Source of the DNA: Trichococcus pasteurii
GTDB taxonomy: Bacteria; Bacillota; Bacilli; Lactobacillales; Aerococcaceae
NCBI RefSeq assembly: GCF_900112935.1
Contig: NZ_FONM01000022.1
Coordinates: 1 to 43,782 of the forward strand
Length of the DNA: 43,782 bases
Direction: 5' to 3'
The notes below the pieces were generated by a model. That model was not told the origin of the DNA. It saw nothing but the letters and a program-made list of their open reading frames with translations, and did no database searches. Shown in pieces: positions 32,907 through 42,309 of the stretch. The position numbers were made by a program, and so were the translations under genes. Position 1 is the first letter of the stretch. Each line of letters begins with the position of its first letter.

Positions 32907-33007
32907 TTTGCGACCGAAAAAATGATGATAACTAAGCTTTGGCAGAAACTGCCGATTCCGCGAGTTCGCTGTTGGTTATGCAAATTTCGACGCATGGGGG
33001 ATGAAAT

Positions 33008-34255
33008 ATGTTCACGTTGTACGAACCTTCTGAACAGAAAGTGCCGATCAAAATTTGGCTTGAGGATACAGGCCAACTGGATCGGATTTGTCTGGAACAA
33101 GCTAAAAATCTGGCCAATCTGCCTTTTGCCTATCAACACATCGCGCTCATGCCGGATGCCCACGCCGGTTATGGCATGCCCATCGGAGGCATCCTGGCTG
33201 CTGAAGGGATGATCGTCCCGAATGCAGTCGGGGCTGATATCGGCTGTGGCATGACTTTTGTGCAAACCAATATTCCCGTGGAAATCCTTATTACGGGTGA
33301 GACGCCCGATGGGAAATTGGCGCAAACCATCGTCAACACTATTCTGCGCAGCATTCCGAACGGCTATGAAAAACATAAACGCAAACAAGCTAGCGAAGCT
33401 GTCCGGCAGTTTTCCTGGTATCTGGAAGAACAGGATAAGGTGGGAGCAACCAAGGAACTTGCCTATGTGTTGGATGAGGCTTATTTTCAAGCAAGGACGC
33501 TTGGCGGCGGGAACCACTTTATCGAGCTGCAAACCGATGAAGAGGGCTTCTTGGGCGTGATGGTCCATACCGGTTCGCGGAATGTTGGGGATACTGTCTG
33601 CCGTTATTTTGATGACAAGGCAATGCAACTGAACAAACAGCAACATTCACCCGTTCCTCCGGAGTGGAACTTGGCTTATCTGCCGGCGGAAAGCGACATC
33701 GGAAAAGAATATATCCGATGGATGGAGTTTGCCATGGCGTTTGCCAAAGAGAACCGGGCGAAGATTACGGGGATCGTTATCGAAATCATTCGTCGCCTTG
33801 TTGCCGAATATGCAGATTTTACCGAGATTGAAGTGTCCGAACCGATCGATTGCCATCATAATTATGCCGCTTATGAAGAACATGCCGGGAAGAGGATCTG
33901 GGTTCATCGGAAAGGTGCCATCCGGGTCAGGGAAGGCGAATGGGGGATCATCCCAGGTGCAATGGGGACGAGTTCCTATTTGGTCAAAGGAAAAGGGAAT
34001 CCGGAAAGTTTTCAATCTTGCTCGCACGGAGCCGGACGCCAGATGAGCAGGAAAGAGGCGATGGAAACATTCAGTGTGGAGGATACAATCCTCGATCTTG
34101 AATCGAAGGGAATTTTTCTGGGGAAGACAAGGAAACGCGATATAGGAGAAGAAGCCCGGTTTGCCTATAAAGATATCGATTTTGTCATCGCCAATGAACT
34201 GGACTTGATTGAGCCTATCCGCAGGCTGGAAACGCTGGGTGTTGTGAAAGGATAG
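33008..34255 (+). CDS. rtcB: RtcB-family RNA-splicing ligase
   Basis: A 415-residue GTP- and manganese-dependent RNA ligase that joins 2',3'-cyclic-phosphate or 3'-phosphate ends to 5'-OH ends through a guanylated histidine. Metal ligands Asp77 and Cys80 (GADIGCGM), His170 (GGGNHFIEL) and His187 (VHTGSRN) are present, and the guanylated His340 lies in SCSHGAGRQMSR. The shorter length is typical of the bacterial branch. No RtcA cyclase or archease is adjacent, so substrate and trigger are unknown; RNA repair after endonuclease damage is the family role. GGGGGATGAAAT precedes the ATG. Confidence 0.93.
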   Translation: MFTLYEPSEQKVPIKIWLEDTGQLDRICLEQAKNLANLPFAYQHIALMPDAHAGYGMPIGGILAAEGMIVPNAVGADIGCGMTFVQTNIPVEILITGETPDGKLAQTIVNTILRSIPNGYEKHKRKQASEAVRQFSWYLEEQDKVGATKELAYVLDEAYFQARTLGGGNHFIELQTDEEGFLGVMVHTGSRNVGDTVCRYFDDKAMQLNKQQHSPVPPEWNLAYLPAESDIGKEYIRWMEFAMAFAKENRAKITGIVIEIIRRLVAEYADFTEIEVSEPIDCHHNYAAYEEHAGKRIWVHRKGAIRVREGEWGIIPGAMGTSSYLVKGKGNPESFQSCSHGAGRQMSRKEAMETFSVEDTILDLESKGIFLGKTRKRDIGEEARFAYKDIDFVIANELDLIEPIRRLETLGVVKG

Positions 34256-34291
34256 CCGGTGGTCGCAAAACAGTTGAAAATATGCCAAAGA

Positions 34292-34340
34292 AGAGGCTGT
34301 ATCAAACCAGAAAATACTATTCTGATTTTGATACAGCCCC
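34292..34340. terminator. Bidirectional hairpin between convergent genes
   Basis: GGCTGTATCAAA and TTTGATACAGCC form a strong stem with an inner CAGAA/TTCTG extension. It lies between rtcB and the DUF2087 gene; the T-tail is weak on both strands. Confidence 0.65.
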
Positions 34341-34386
34341 ATTCACTTTTTATACAATTATGCGGAAAAGACTGTAAAATTCAACG

Positions 34387-35133
34387 TTAGTCAGTGATAA
34401 CCCAGTACTGCGAGCCATCGCTGTTGCGATCCATAAATCCATATTCGATAAAATAGCGACGCACCGTCACATAATCATCGTGAGCCGTTTTAATGATGTC
34501 GTTGACTTCCTTCTCAGAATATTTCTTATCTTGGTCAAAACGCTTCAAAATATGCTGCAGCACCATAATTTTGCGTTTTTCCTTGCTTGGGAAAATATCC
34601 ACTGCCCCATCCAATCCGTTTTTAAAATAGGTTTGCAGTACTTTTTCCCGTTCAGTTTCTGAAATGCCATAGCGTGAATCCACTATTAAATCCTCCTTGT
34701 GAATAGGGCTATCTTTCATGGGTACTCTGCCGCTGTCCAGGTTGGCCATCAGAGCAAGAAAAATTTTTGCCTGCCTTTCCTTTTCCTTCAGCTTGAATCG
34801 ATGTTGCCGGATGGTCGAGATACTTCCCGAAGAAGACCGCTCCAATATTTCCTTGTCGGATAGTCCTTCATGAAATAGCAGTAACATTTCCCTTTGAACG
34901 TCAGATAATCCTGTATATTTTTTATCTAATTGAATTAGTGTTTCGAAAACAGAGCCATGCGATTGCTGTATGTGTACGAGCATAGCCTTTTCCGCTTCAT
35001 AAAGCACCTCTTCCATTGGATAGATGATGCCCTGTTGGTAGATTTGACGACAAAATAAGCAGGCGTAGCTTTTAGCATGCTGATCAAATCGATAACCGTT
35101 CTGTAATTCTGCTAGAGTGCTGTTGTCAATCAT
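34387..35133 (-). CDS. DUF2087 transcriptional regulator with N-terminal zinc-knuckle-like motif
   Basis: A 248-residue protein. Residues about 19-55 contain CLFC and, about 28 residues later, HIQQSH, a Cys2-His2-like pattern that could bind zinc. Residues 75-120 form a LuxR-like helix-turn-helix (VQREMLLLFHEGLSDKEILE, then GSISTIRQHRFKLKEKE). Residues 155-248 are a DUF2087 domain (REKVLQTYFKNGLDG; FPSKEKRKIMVLQHILKRF; KYSEKEVNDIIK; DYVTVRRYFIEYGFMDR). Similar proteins are DNA-binding regulators. ATG 35133 follows AAGGGAGGAGGATGGGG. It is divergent from the FtsH paralogue, whose control it may exert. Confidence 0.8.
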   Translation of the reverse strand: MIDNSTLAELQNGYRFDQHAKSYACLFCRQIYQQGIIYPMEEVLYEAEKAMLVHIQQSHGSVFETLIQLDKKYTGLSDVQREMLLLFHEGLSDKEILERSSSGSISTIRQHRFKLKEKERQAKIFLALMANLDSGRVPMKDSPIHKEDLIVDSRYGISETEREKVLQTYFKNGLDGAVDIFPSKEKRKIMVLQHILKRFDQDKKYSEKEVNDIIKTAHDDYVTVRRYFIEYGFMDRNSDGSQYWVITD

Positions 35134-35169
35134 AAAACCCCATCCTCCTCCCTTTTTGTTATGTAAACG

Positions 35170-35198
35170 ATTATACAATTCGTTATCATAATTGTAAA
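35170..35198 (-). promoter_or_regulatory. Promoter of the DUF2087 regulator
   Basis: On the minus strand TTTACA (35193-35198) and TATAAT (35170-35175) are 17 bases apart, close to the sigma-A consensus. GTAAAC occurs twice around it (about 35163 and 35194) and could be a binding half-site. Confidence 0.7.
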
Positions 35199-35285
35199 CA
35201 AAAAATAAAAACGTTTATAAAAACAAGTTTCGTGAGATGCGATTGATCATTTGGTGAGCACTTATTTCAAAGACTGCATAATTTT

Positions 35286-35313
35286 TTGTAATATCCTATA
35301 TTTCTGGGATAAT
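35286..35313 (+). promoter_or_regulatory. Promoter of the ftsH paralogue
   Basis: TTGTAA (35286-35291) and GATAAT (35308-35313) are 16 bases apart, about 45 bases before the start codon. A small dyad, ATCC-N9-GGGAT, lies in the spacer. Confidence 0.5.
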
Positions 35314-35358
35314 AAGTATGACGGAATGTTCTTTTTTAAGAAGGGGAGGGATAAGCTG

Positions 35359-37194
35359 ATGGAATCTAAAATGCCCCCGAAGGTCAATAAACAATGGCTG
35401 AATTTTGCTGTGACAATTGCAATTTTTCTGATTGTGCTGAATTTTTTCGTTTTTCCCGGTCTTCAGGAAAATCCGGTAACGGAAGTGGATTATAAGACGT
35501 TTGTTACAATGCTTGAAGAAGGCAGTGTCGAGTCGGTTCTGGTGGAGGAAAACCGGATAGAATTCACAGCGCTGGACGATGAAGGTGAAGAGAGCACCTT
35601 CATCACCGGCAGAATGGAGGATCCACAGCTTACTGAACGACTGCTGCTTACTGAAGCAAAGTTTGAAAAAGAGATTGTTGAAGAAAGTTCGCCGATTGTT
35701 GATTTTTTCCTGATCTGGATGCTGCCATTGGCGTTATTGTATGTCTTCTGGGGATTCATGATGCGCAGGCTTCAGGGAAGAGTCGGAGGGCTCGGCGGCA
35801 GCGAAATGAAATTCGGCAAAAGCAATGTCATGGTTTATGCTGCATCTGAAACAGGAAAAACATTTGCGGACGTAGCGGGCCAGGACGAAGCGAAAGAAGC
35901 ACTTTGGGAAGTAATCGATTTTCTGCACAATCCCCAAAAATACCGGGAAATCGGGGCGAAGATGCCAAAAGGGATTCTGCTTGTCGGACCTCCGGGGACC
36001 GGTAAAACGCTGCTTGCAAAAGCGGTCGCTGGAGAAGCCGGGGTTCCCTTCTTCTCTATTTCGGGATCAGAATTCATGGAGATGTTCGTCGGCGTGGGAG
36101 CTGCGAGGGTGCGGGATCTGTTCAATCAAGCGCAGGCAAAAGCCCCTTGCATCGTCTTCATTGATGAAATCGATACGATCGGCAAGAGCCGTAATCTGTC
36201 AGGGATAACCGGAAATGATGAGCGGGACCAGACGCTCAACCAATTATTGAACGAGATGGATGGTTTTTCCTCGGAAAAAGGTGTGGTGATCCTGGCGGCA
36301 ACGAACAAACCTGAAGTTCTCGACAAAGCGCTGCTGCGACCTGGACGGTTTGACCGGCGCATCCCGCTTGAACTGCCGGATATTGCCGGGAGGCAAGCGA
36401 TTCTGGAGGTTCATGTAAAATCCGTCAAAATGGCCGAAGATATCAACCTGAAGGAGATCGCTAGGGATACACCCGGCAGCTCCGGCGCTGATCTTGCCAA
36501 TTTGATAAATGAAGGCGCTCTCCATGCTATAAAGGAGGGACGCGGCAAAATCAACCAATCCGATCTGGAGTATGCTTTGGAAATCATTCTGGCCGGATAC
36601 CAGCGGAAAAATGCGATCCTTTCGAAAGAAGACAAACTGGCAATCGCGTACCATGAAATTGGCCATGCGATTGTTGCCGCAAAACAGACCGATTCCGCAC
36701 CAGTCAATAAAATTAGCATCATCCCAAGGACATCTGGAGTTCTTGGCTACACCATGCAATCTGAAGAGACAGACCAGATTCTGATGAGCCGGGAAAAATT
36801 CCTGAATAAAATCGTCACCTACATGGGCGGTCGTTCTGCCGAGGAAGTTATTTTGAATACGGTTACATCCGGAGCTGAAAATGACATAGAGGCAGCAACA
36901 GCTATTGCGAGAGCGATGGTCACGCGCTACGGTATGAGTGATAAATTCGACATGATGGCTTTGGAAACAATCAATAATCCTTATCTGGGAACGGATGTAA
37001 CCTCGCTCGTATCGAATGAAACCTCCGCGAAAATTGATGATGAGGTTTTGCGCATCATCAAATTCGCCCACGAGAAAGCCAAGGAAATCATCCGGGAAAA
37101 CTTACCGAAAATGCATGAACTTGCAAAATATCTTCTCGAAAAAGAAACAATGACCGGCGAGGAATTCATGGAAATGCTGACGAAAGAAGAATGA
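35359..37194 (+). CDS. ftsH: FtsH-family ATP-dependent zinc metalloprotease
   Basis: A 611-residue membrane AAA+ protease. Two membrane helices (about 12-33 and 113-134) flank a small external domain. Walker A is GPPGTGKT (210-217), Walker B IVFIDE (265-270), the second region of homology lies around LRPGRFDRR, the zinc site is HEIGH (432-436), and the third ligand Asp509 is in [11 protein letters not shown]. It degrades misassembled membrane proteins and short-lived regulators. It ends soon after the protease domain, without the long acidic tail seen in the main FtsH of many Firmicutes. It is not beside tilS-hpt as the housekeeping copy usually is, so it is probably a second, specialised FtsH. 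GGGGAGGGATAAGCTG precedes the ATG. Confidence 0.93.
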   Translation: MESKMPPKVNKQWLNFAVTIAIFLIVLNFFVFPGLQENPVTEVDYKTFVTMLEEGSVESVLVEENRIEFTALDDEGEESTFITGRMEDPQLTERLLLTEAKFEKEIVEESSPIVDFFLIWMLPLALLYVFWGFMMRRLQGRVGGLGGSEMKFGKSNVMVYAASETGKTFADVAGQDEAKEALWEVIDFLHNPQKYREIGAKMPKGILLVGPPGTGKTLLAKAVAGEAGVPFFSISGSEFMEMFVGVGAARVRDLFNQAQAKAPCIVFIDEIDTIGKSRNLSGITGNDERDQTLNQLLNEMDGFSSEKGVVILAATNKPEVLDKALLRPGRFDRRIPLELPDIAGRQAILEVHVKSVKMAEDINLKEIARDTPGSSGADLANLINEGALHAIKEGRGKINQSDLEYALEIILAGYQRKNAILSKEDKLAIAYHEIGHAIVAAKQTDSAPVNKISIIPRTSGVLGYTMQSEETDQILMSREKFLNKIVTYMGGRSAEEVILNTVTSGAENDIEAATAIARAMVTRYGMSDKFDMMALETINNPYLGTDVTSLVSNETSAKIDDEVLRIIKFAHEKAKEIIRENLPKMHELAKYLLEKETMTGEEFMEMLTKEE

Positions 37195-37496
37195 GGAATC
37201 CAGAATTTAGGCTGGCGCTCTGGTTGATCAGGGAAGTTATGGGAAAACGGGAATTATCAGTGCGGAAATATGGGCGAAACACCTATTTTTGAGGGGATTT
37301 TCGTATTATTTTGTAGCAAATACATTTAGGAGTACAATTAGTTTATGAAGTTTGCAACCGCTGACAGGGAAACTGCCGTAGAGGGATTCAAAAAAGTAAA
37401 GGGATGATAGTAGAACAGGTGACTGTATTCAACGCTAAACGTAATGGTTATAGTCTGCTTTGATTCGCAAAATAATTTGAAAAGGGGTTATCTATC
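37195..37496. other. Intergenic region with a candidate promoter
   Basis: TTGTAG (37311-37316) and TACAAT (37333-37338) are 16 bases apart and could drive the SGNH hydrolase gene. No gene and no strong terminator behind ftsH are seen. Confidence 0.45.
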
Positions 37497-38384
37497 ATGT
37501 TTATTCGGAAAATATCCATCACAATCTTCAACTTATTGTTGCTTTCCGCCATGGCTACTGGAACGGTATCCGCAGCGGAAAATAAAAAGACAATCGATTA
37601 TGTTGCCTTGGGGGACTCCCTTGCTGCGGGCCAAAAACCGACTGAGTTAGGCAGCGGATCTACTAAGGTATATGGGACAAGTTATCCCAAGTTCATCCGG
37701 GATGAGTTATCCGGTAAAGGTCTGTTAAGCAGCTATGCCAATTTTGGGGAGTCGGGCAAGACAACTCAGACTGTCCTAGAACCTGTTACTGGTGGTGACC
37801 GTGCAAAGCTTGTTGAGGCAATTCAGGAAGCTGATGTCATCACGTTGAACATTGGCGCTAATGACTTGTTGAGTTGGGTGCAAATGGACGATGTAGGATT
37901 ATCGAATTTAACAAAAACAGACCTAGCGAATTGGCTTTATACTCAGAATTATCAGGGAGATATAGCCCCGACAATACAAGGGATAAGGGGCTATATTCCT
38001 ACTGTTACATACTTAGTTGTCCAAAAAATCTTGGAAATACGTGCTATGGAGGATAGTGCAGGGAAGCCATACGCCCAAATATACATTATGGGCTATTATA
38101 ATGCTTTCCCTTTTTTGGCGGACTTGGGTGTGAATGATCCAGATGATCCAAACAAAATTCCCTTACTGCAGGCTGACTTGGACGGTTTGATTCAGGACTA
38201 TAATTTAAGTCTTAGTAACCTACCCGATACCATGCCAAGCGTCACCTATGTTGATCCCTATGACAGTATGGACAAACATCTAGAGAAATTCTTGCCAATC
38301 GATATTCATCCGACTGTTCAAGGATACCGGGCAATAGCGCAAGTTTTCTGGGATGCAATGGAACCTACACTAGTTACAGAATAG
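37497..38384 (+). CDS. Secreted SGNH/GDSL-family hydrolase
   Basis: A 295-residue exported esterase or lipase-like enzyme. A signal peptide covers about residues 1-26 (ISITIFNLLLLSAMATGTVSA). Block I is VALGDSLAAG with nucleophile Ser41, the Gly block is in ANFGESGKTT, the Asn block is NIGANDLLSW, and the catalytic His is in IDIHPTVQGY. These four blocks define the SGNH fold. The substrate is unknown: cell-wall acetyl groups, lipids or external esters are all possible. AAAGGGG precedes the ATG. Confidence 0.9.
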   Translation: MFIRKISITIFNLLLLSAMATGTVSAAENKKTIDYVALGDSLAAGQKPTELGSGSTKVYGTSYPKFIRDELSGKGLLSSYANFGESGKTTQTVLEPVTGGDRAKLVEAIQEADVITLNIGANDLLSWVQMDDVGLSNLTKTDLANWLYTQNYQGDIAPTIQGIRGYIPTVTYLVVQKILEIRAMEDSAGKPYAQIYIMGYYNAFPFLADLGVNDPDDPNKIPLLQADLDGLIQDYNLSLSNLPDTMPSVTYVDPYDSMDKHLEKFLPIDIHPTVQGYRAIAQVFWDAMEPTLVTE

Positions 38385-38514
38385 CAAGTGACTGTTGAGG
38401 AGAGACACTTGCTGTTCAAAAATAGAGAACGTGATGAACAAACAGAATAGGCAGACCGAGAAAGCATCTGCAGTGCACCGATAAAGTGGAACTCCCGTCG
38501 ACAATAGGGAACAG

Positions 38515-38572
38515 AAAAAGGCTGGCTAGCGGTTCGGAGATAAGCAGTCTCCAGACTGCTGGCTTTTTTCTG
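38515..38572 (+). terminator. Terminator of the SGNH hydrolase gene
   Basis: AAAAAGGCTGGC near 38516 and CTGGCTTTTTT near 38570 border nested stems including AGCAGTCT/AGACTGCT. The T-run follows on the plus strand. Confidence 0.6.
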
Positions 38573-38665
38573 TTTGAACCGAATTTTATCCTACCATCTT
38601 TTTTAGCCATTGCTAGCATCCCGTAAAATTAGAGCCCGGAGCCGTGAATTATAATGTGCGATGGC

Positions 38666-38757
38666 TACAGAAAAGACCTAAAAAAGAAAATAGAATCGAT
38701 TAAGCGGAATACCTATAATATGTCGGATTTTCCGCTTTTTTTTGCCTTCCGGATTAT
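38666..38757 (+). repeat. Dispersed 92-bp repeat with internal hairpin, copy B
   Basis: Aligns with 11538-11629 from TACAGAAA to GGATTAT. AAGCGGAA pairs with TTCCGCTT and the T-run is longer than in copy A. It lies between two co-directional genes. Confidence 0.65.
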
Positions 38758-38905
38758 TTGAATGCCGTTTTTTGATTAACAATTATTGAAGCAGTAAAAT
38801 AGAGTTGAAGAACAAGGTACGAATTTTAAAGCCATTATAAAAATGTATTAAATTCCGCTTTGGACAACCTCATTGCTGATGGATTCGGAAAAGAGGGAGA
38901 GAAAA

Positions 38906-40837
38906 ATGCTTACTTGTGTACAAGGGATGCGTAGATTAGTTGGCTCTGTGTTTTTTTCGATGTTGTTCCTTTTCGGCTTTTTTTCGACAAACGTACTTGC
39001 TGTGGATTCACAAAAGGCAGCACAAGAAAATATCGTATACACTGTCAAAGCAGGCGATACTCTTTACGGAATTGCCCTCGAATATGGTGTAACCTTGCGA
39101 CAGCTTGTGATGGAAAATGATATCGTCCAACCAAGACTGATCAGGTTGGGGCAAAAACTAATCATTCCTGCAAGGGGGGATTCTTCGCAACCATTCGGGA
39201 TGAAGTATACGGTTGTATCCGGCGATACGCTCTCCGAAATCGCGCTCAGGTATGGTGTGACTGTTGCTCAGCTTGTAGAAACCAACCAAATCAGTAACCC
39301 CAACCTGATTTACGTCGGCCAGATGCTGACGCTTCCCCTTGCTTCCAGTTTCACGCAACAAGAAATCCTTTCCGCGGGCGGAGGCTATGTGGTCGGGGTG
39401 AAAAAAGCGGGTACGGTAGTTGCTGCAGGCTGGAATGAAGCCGGGCAAGGGAATGTCGGAAGTTGGTCGGAGATTATTTCTGTATCAGCGGGAGCCTATC
39501 ACACGGTAGGCTTGAAACCGGATGGCACGGTGGTGGCAACAGGGAGTAATCTTAGCGGAGAAAGCACCGTTGCGGATTGGAAAGATATTGTGGCTGTATC
39601 TGCCGGAATCGGCCATACGGTTGGCCTGAAGGCAGATGGAACAGTCATCGCAACCGGAAACGATGGCAGCGGGGAATGCAACGTACAGGATTGGAGAGAC
39701 ATCATTGCCATATCCGCGGGGAATGGCTATACCTTGGGGCTGAAATCGGATGGAAAAGTTGTCGCCACAGGGAAAAATGAGTGCAACCAACTTGCTGTCT
39801 CCGGATGGTCGGATATCGTGGCTATTTCCGCCGGTGATTCGCATGCTGTCGGTTTGAAGGCTGACGGGACCGTCGTTGTTGCGGGAGACAACATCTATGG
39901 TCAAGGTGATGTCTCCGAATGGTCGGATGTCATCGCCGTGGCAGCAGGAGCCCATAATACTGTCGGATTGAAATCGGACGGCACGGTCGTTGCAACGGGA
40001 TACAACCAAGAAGGGCAATGCGACGTATCAGGCTGGAAAGATATGATAGCCATTACCGCAGGCGGGAATACTTTCGGACTAAGAAAAGACGGCACTGTTG
40101 CAGTGGCAGGCGAAAATGTTTGGAATCAGTATGCTGTTCTGGGATGGACGAACATGGGGCACTATGAAGCAGGATCACAGGGAACGGCAACGGTGGACCC
40201 AACCGAGGCATTGCTGCATCAAGTGGCTAACCTTTTGGGTGAGAGCCCAGATCATTTACCCTCCACGATTCCGCTGAATCCTGGGTACACATATGCCAGT
40301 GCTGCTGCCGAAAGGACGGAATACGGATACTTTGTCACTTTCTACGAAACAAAAGGGCTTGTTCCGATCAATGATGCAGCGTTGAATAATCCGGACATAG
40401 CCCGCCAAGTAGCTACATTTGAAGCCATCGTCTATGTACATAAATCGGCTGCAACGAAAGCCATTGACCACCACGATGCCAGTGAGGGATTTTCACCGGA
40501 TGCTCCCACTCTTGATCTGGGGTACGGAATAGTCGGCTATCAAAATTCGGGCATGGGCAAAACGCTGTTGGCATGGAATGAAGGCAATTGGTTATTGGAA
40601 GTGCTGTATCCTATCGGAAACCAGATTGGTCCAGATTTGGCAAAGAATATTGTAGATGAATTGGAAAGCATCTTTTTGCCGCCGCCAAATGATGCGGGGC
40701 GTATCCGAGTGGCTGTGACAAGCCCTTCGCAAACGGAAACGATGGTTATGTGGCAGAAGAATGAAGTTGTGTATCGAATCGACAGCACAAATGATCCGAT
40801 AGATATCCTGGATATGACGGCGAGCATCAAGCAGTAA
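38906..40837 (+). CDS. Secreted LysM protein with seven RCC1-like repeats
   Basis: A 643-residue exported protein. A signal peptide ends near residue 32 (STNVLA). Two LysM modules lie at about 43-86 and 97-141 ([40 protein letters not shown]), which bind peptidoglycan. Residues about 157-425 hold repeats of 38 residues with the pattern W-x-D-I-x-A-V-S-A-G...H-T-V-G-L-K-x-D-G-T-V-V-A-T-G: six full units plus a split one, enough for a closed seven-bladed RCC1/BLIP-II-type propeller. The C-terminal 200 residues are a different, unassigned domain. BLIP-II-like propellers can bind proteins such as beta-lactamases, so a wall-bound protein-binding role is possible. ATG 38906 follows GAGGGAGAG. Confidence 0.88.
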   Translation: MLTCVQGMRRLVGSVFFSMLFLFGFFSTNVLAVDSQKAAQENIVYTVKAGDTLYGIALEYGVTLRQLVMENDIVQPRLIRLGQKLIIPARGDSSQPFGMKYTVVSGDTLSEIALRYGVTVAQLVETNQISNPNLIYVGQMLTLPLASSFTQQEILSAGGGYVVGVKKAGTVVAAGWNEAGQGNVGSWSEIISVSAGAYHTVGLKPDGTVVATGSNLSGESTVADWKDIVAVSAGIGHTVGLKADGTVIATGNDGSGECNVQDWRDIIAISAGNGYTLGLKSDGKVVATGKNECNQLAVSGWSDIVAISAGDSHAVGLKADGTVVVAGDNIYGQGDVSEWSDVIAVAAGAHNTVGLKSDGTVVATGYNQEGQCDVSGWKDMIAITAGGNTFGLRKDGTVAVAGENVWNQYAVLGWTNMGHYEAGSQGTATVDPTEALLHQVANLLGESPDHLPSTIPLNPGYTYASAAAERTEYGYFVTFYETKGLVPINDAALNNPDIARQVATFEAIVYVHKSAATKAIDHHDASEGFSPDAPTLDLGYGIVGYQNSGMGKTLLAWNEGNWLLEVLYPIGNQIGPDLAKNIVDELESIFLPPPNDAGRIRVAVTSPSQTETMVMWQKNEVVYRIDSTNDPIDILDMTASIKQ

Positions 40838-40930
40838 AATTAATAAATGGTGAGCTTTTTTGCGATTTATGGCATAATAAAAAGCATAAGCACCAAAGAT
40901 AGCTTCAGGAAGATTCGGAAGGGGGTACTC

Positions 40931-41281
40931 ATGAAGAACACAAGAATATTCGGAATGTCGTTCGCCAGCGTCTATCCGTTGTATATCCAGAAAGCCGAGA
41001 AAAAAGGCCGCACGAAAGAGGAAGTCGATGAAATCATTTTCTGGCTGACCGGATACGATGAAGCGACCCTGCAGCAACAGTTGGAAAACAAAGTCGATTT
41101 CGAAACCTTTTTTGCCCAGGCGCCAAAGCTGAATCCCAACGTTTCGCTTATCACAGGGGTCATTTGCGGTTACCGAGTCGAAGAGATCGAAGACAAACTT
41201 ATGCAAAAGATCCGTTACCTGGATAAACTCATTGATGAGTTGGCAAAAGGCAAGGCCATGGAGAAGATACTGAGGAAATAG
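40931..41281 (+). CDS. DUF2200 family protein
   Basis: A 116-residue protein that matches the DUF2200 family closely: [68 protein letters not shown], and a basic end. The function is unknown. AAGGGGGTACTC precedes the ATG; the open frame further upstream is not used. Confidence 0.88.
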   Translation: MKNTRIFGMSFASVYPLYIQKAEKKGRTKEEVDEIIFWLTGYDEATLQQQLENKVDFETFFAQAPKLNPNVSLITGVICGYRVEEIEDKLMQKIRYLDKLIDELAKGKAMEKILRK

Positions 41282-41331
41282 TAATACGTGCAAGAAAAAC
41301 ATAAAATAATCAAGCTAATGGGGGAAATAGG

Positions 41332-41646
41332 ATGGAATTCAAAAATGTGACAGTGATCAAGGAAGCAAATGTGTATTTTGACGGGAAAGTAACCAGCAGA
41401 ACGGTTCTGTTCGAAAGCGGAGAGAAAAAGACGTTGGGCTTCATGTTGGCAGGCGAGTACGAATTCAACACCGATGCCGAAGAAATCATGGAAGTCCTGG
41501 GCGGTGACATGTCGGTCATGCTGCCGGGTGAAGCGGAATACACGCTTTACAGCAAAGGTCAAAGCTATGTCGTTCCTGCAAACTCATCCTTCAAGATGAT
41601 CGTCGAGAAGTATGTGGACTATTGCTGTTCATACAAAAATGACTAA
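41332..41646 (+). CDS. ppnP: Pyrimidine/purine nucleoside phosphorylase PpnP
   Basis: A 104-residue cupin of the DUF1255/YaiE (PpnP) family, which splits nucleosides with phosphate into base and ribose-1-phosphate. Seen are [20 protein letters not shown], the mid-block [16 protein letters not shown], and [13 protein letters not shown]. Length is normal. GGGGGAAATAGG precedes the ATG. It may be co-transcribed with the DUF2200 gene 50 bases upstream. Confidence 0.9.
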   Translation: MEFKNVTVIKEANVYFDGKVTSRTVLFESGEKKTLGFMLAGEYEFNTDAEEIMEVLGGDMSVMLPGEAEYTLYSKGQSYVVPANSSFKMIVEKYVDYCCSYKND

Positions 41647-41704
41647 ATCTGAAGCACCACGGTTGCAATAACTACGTAGCACAACATAGGTAAATCAATT
41701 GATT

Positions 41705-41992
41705 TCAACAAAATAAACCAGCCGGGAAACGGAGTTCGTCTATCGAACTTTCGTTTTCCGGCTGGTTTTTTATAGTGTAGGGACAGCGTTTGTTTTCGCT
41801 GCCGATCATCAACGACTGGACATATTCAACGATGCCGCGTTTGAGAAGCTCTTTCCTCAAAGCCTCATTTTCAGCCCGCAGTCGTTTCACATCTGCTCTC
41901 AAAACAGAATCATATTTACGGATTGTATTTATGATCAACATCACTAAGACTAGAACCATCAGTATTGAAATAATAAATTGGATTGTCAGCAT
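41705..41992 (-). CDS. Small membrane protein with coiled-coil region
   Basis: A 95-residue protein that I do not recognise. One membrane helix lies at about 4-22 (IQFIISILMVLVLVMLIIN), followed by a charged helix (DVKRLRAENEALRKELLKRG). ATG 41992 has GGAAAGAAG upstream; a GTG at 42034 would add 14 basic residues without a ribosome site. The last 20 codons lie inside the terminator stem, so the natural C-terminus may have been altered. Confidence 0.5.
   Translation of the reverse strand: MLTIQFIISILMVLVLVMLIINTIRKYDSVLRADVKRLRAENEALRKELLKRGIVEYVQSLMIGSENKRCPYTIKNQPENESSIDELRFPAGLFC
41714..41774. terminator. Terminator of ppnP, also overlapping the end of the convergent gene
   Basis: AAACCAGCCGGGAAACGGAGTTCG pairs over nearly its full length with CGAACTTTCGTTTTCCGGCTGG, then TTTTTT. 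The minus-strand gene ending at 41705 runs through the stem. Confidence 0.9.
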
Positions 41993-42309
41993 TATTTGGC
42001 ACTTCTTTCCGGATTGTTTTTTTACTACAGTCACAGGATATCAGGCCATTATGTGACTCAGATGAAGACTCCCAATCTCCATCCAATCTACACATTCTTC
42101 CAGTATACCTGAATTATTCATACCACCCCAAATCTTGATATGAACAACTCTATTTCATCTGCAATATTGGATTTTTGGTAGAGCTGTTATTTTTTCCCTT
42201 TCAAAACGTCTCTTAGAGACGAAAAGAAGCACGGAATGCGATTGTTATTGTGTTTTTGGGCATACTAATTCCTTTGTTCGAACGTTTTTTTTAAATTTGC
42301 GGGGTCTCC

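Larger units (their letters stand above)
38385..38905. other. Intergenic region with terminator and repeat
   Basis: Contains the terminator at about 38515-38572 and the repeat copy at 38666-38757; short frames here have no recognisable features. Confidence 0.6.

Noticed and set aside
32922-33212. Plus-strand 96-residue Cys-containing frame overlapping the start of rtcB
   Set aside because: It overlaps rtcB in another frame and has no ribosome site; rtcB has strong family support.
38416-38619. Minus-strand 67-residue frame behind the SGNH hydrolase
   Set aside because: It runs through the terminator hairpins and has no start signal.
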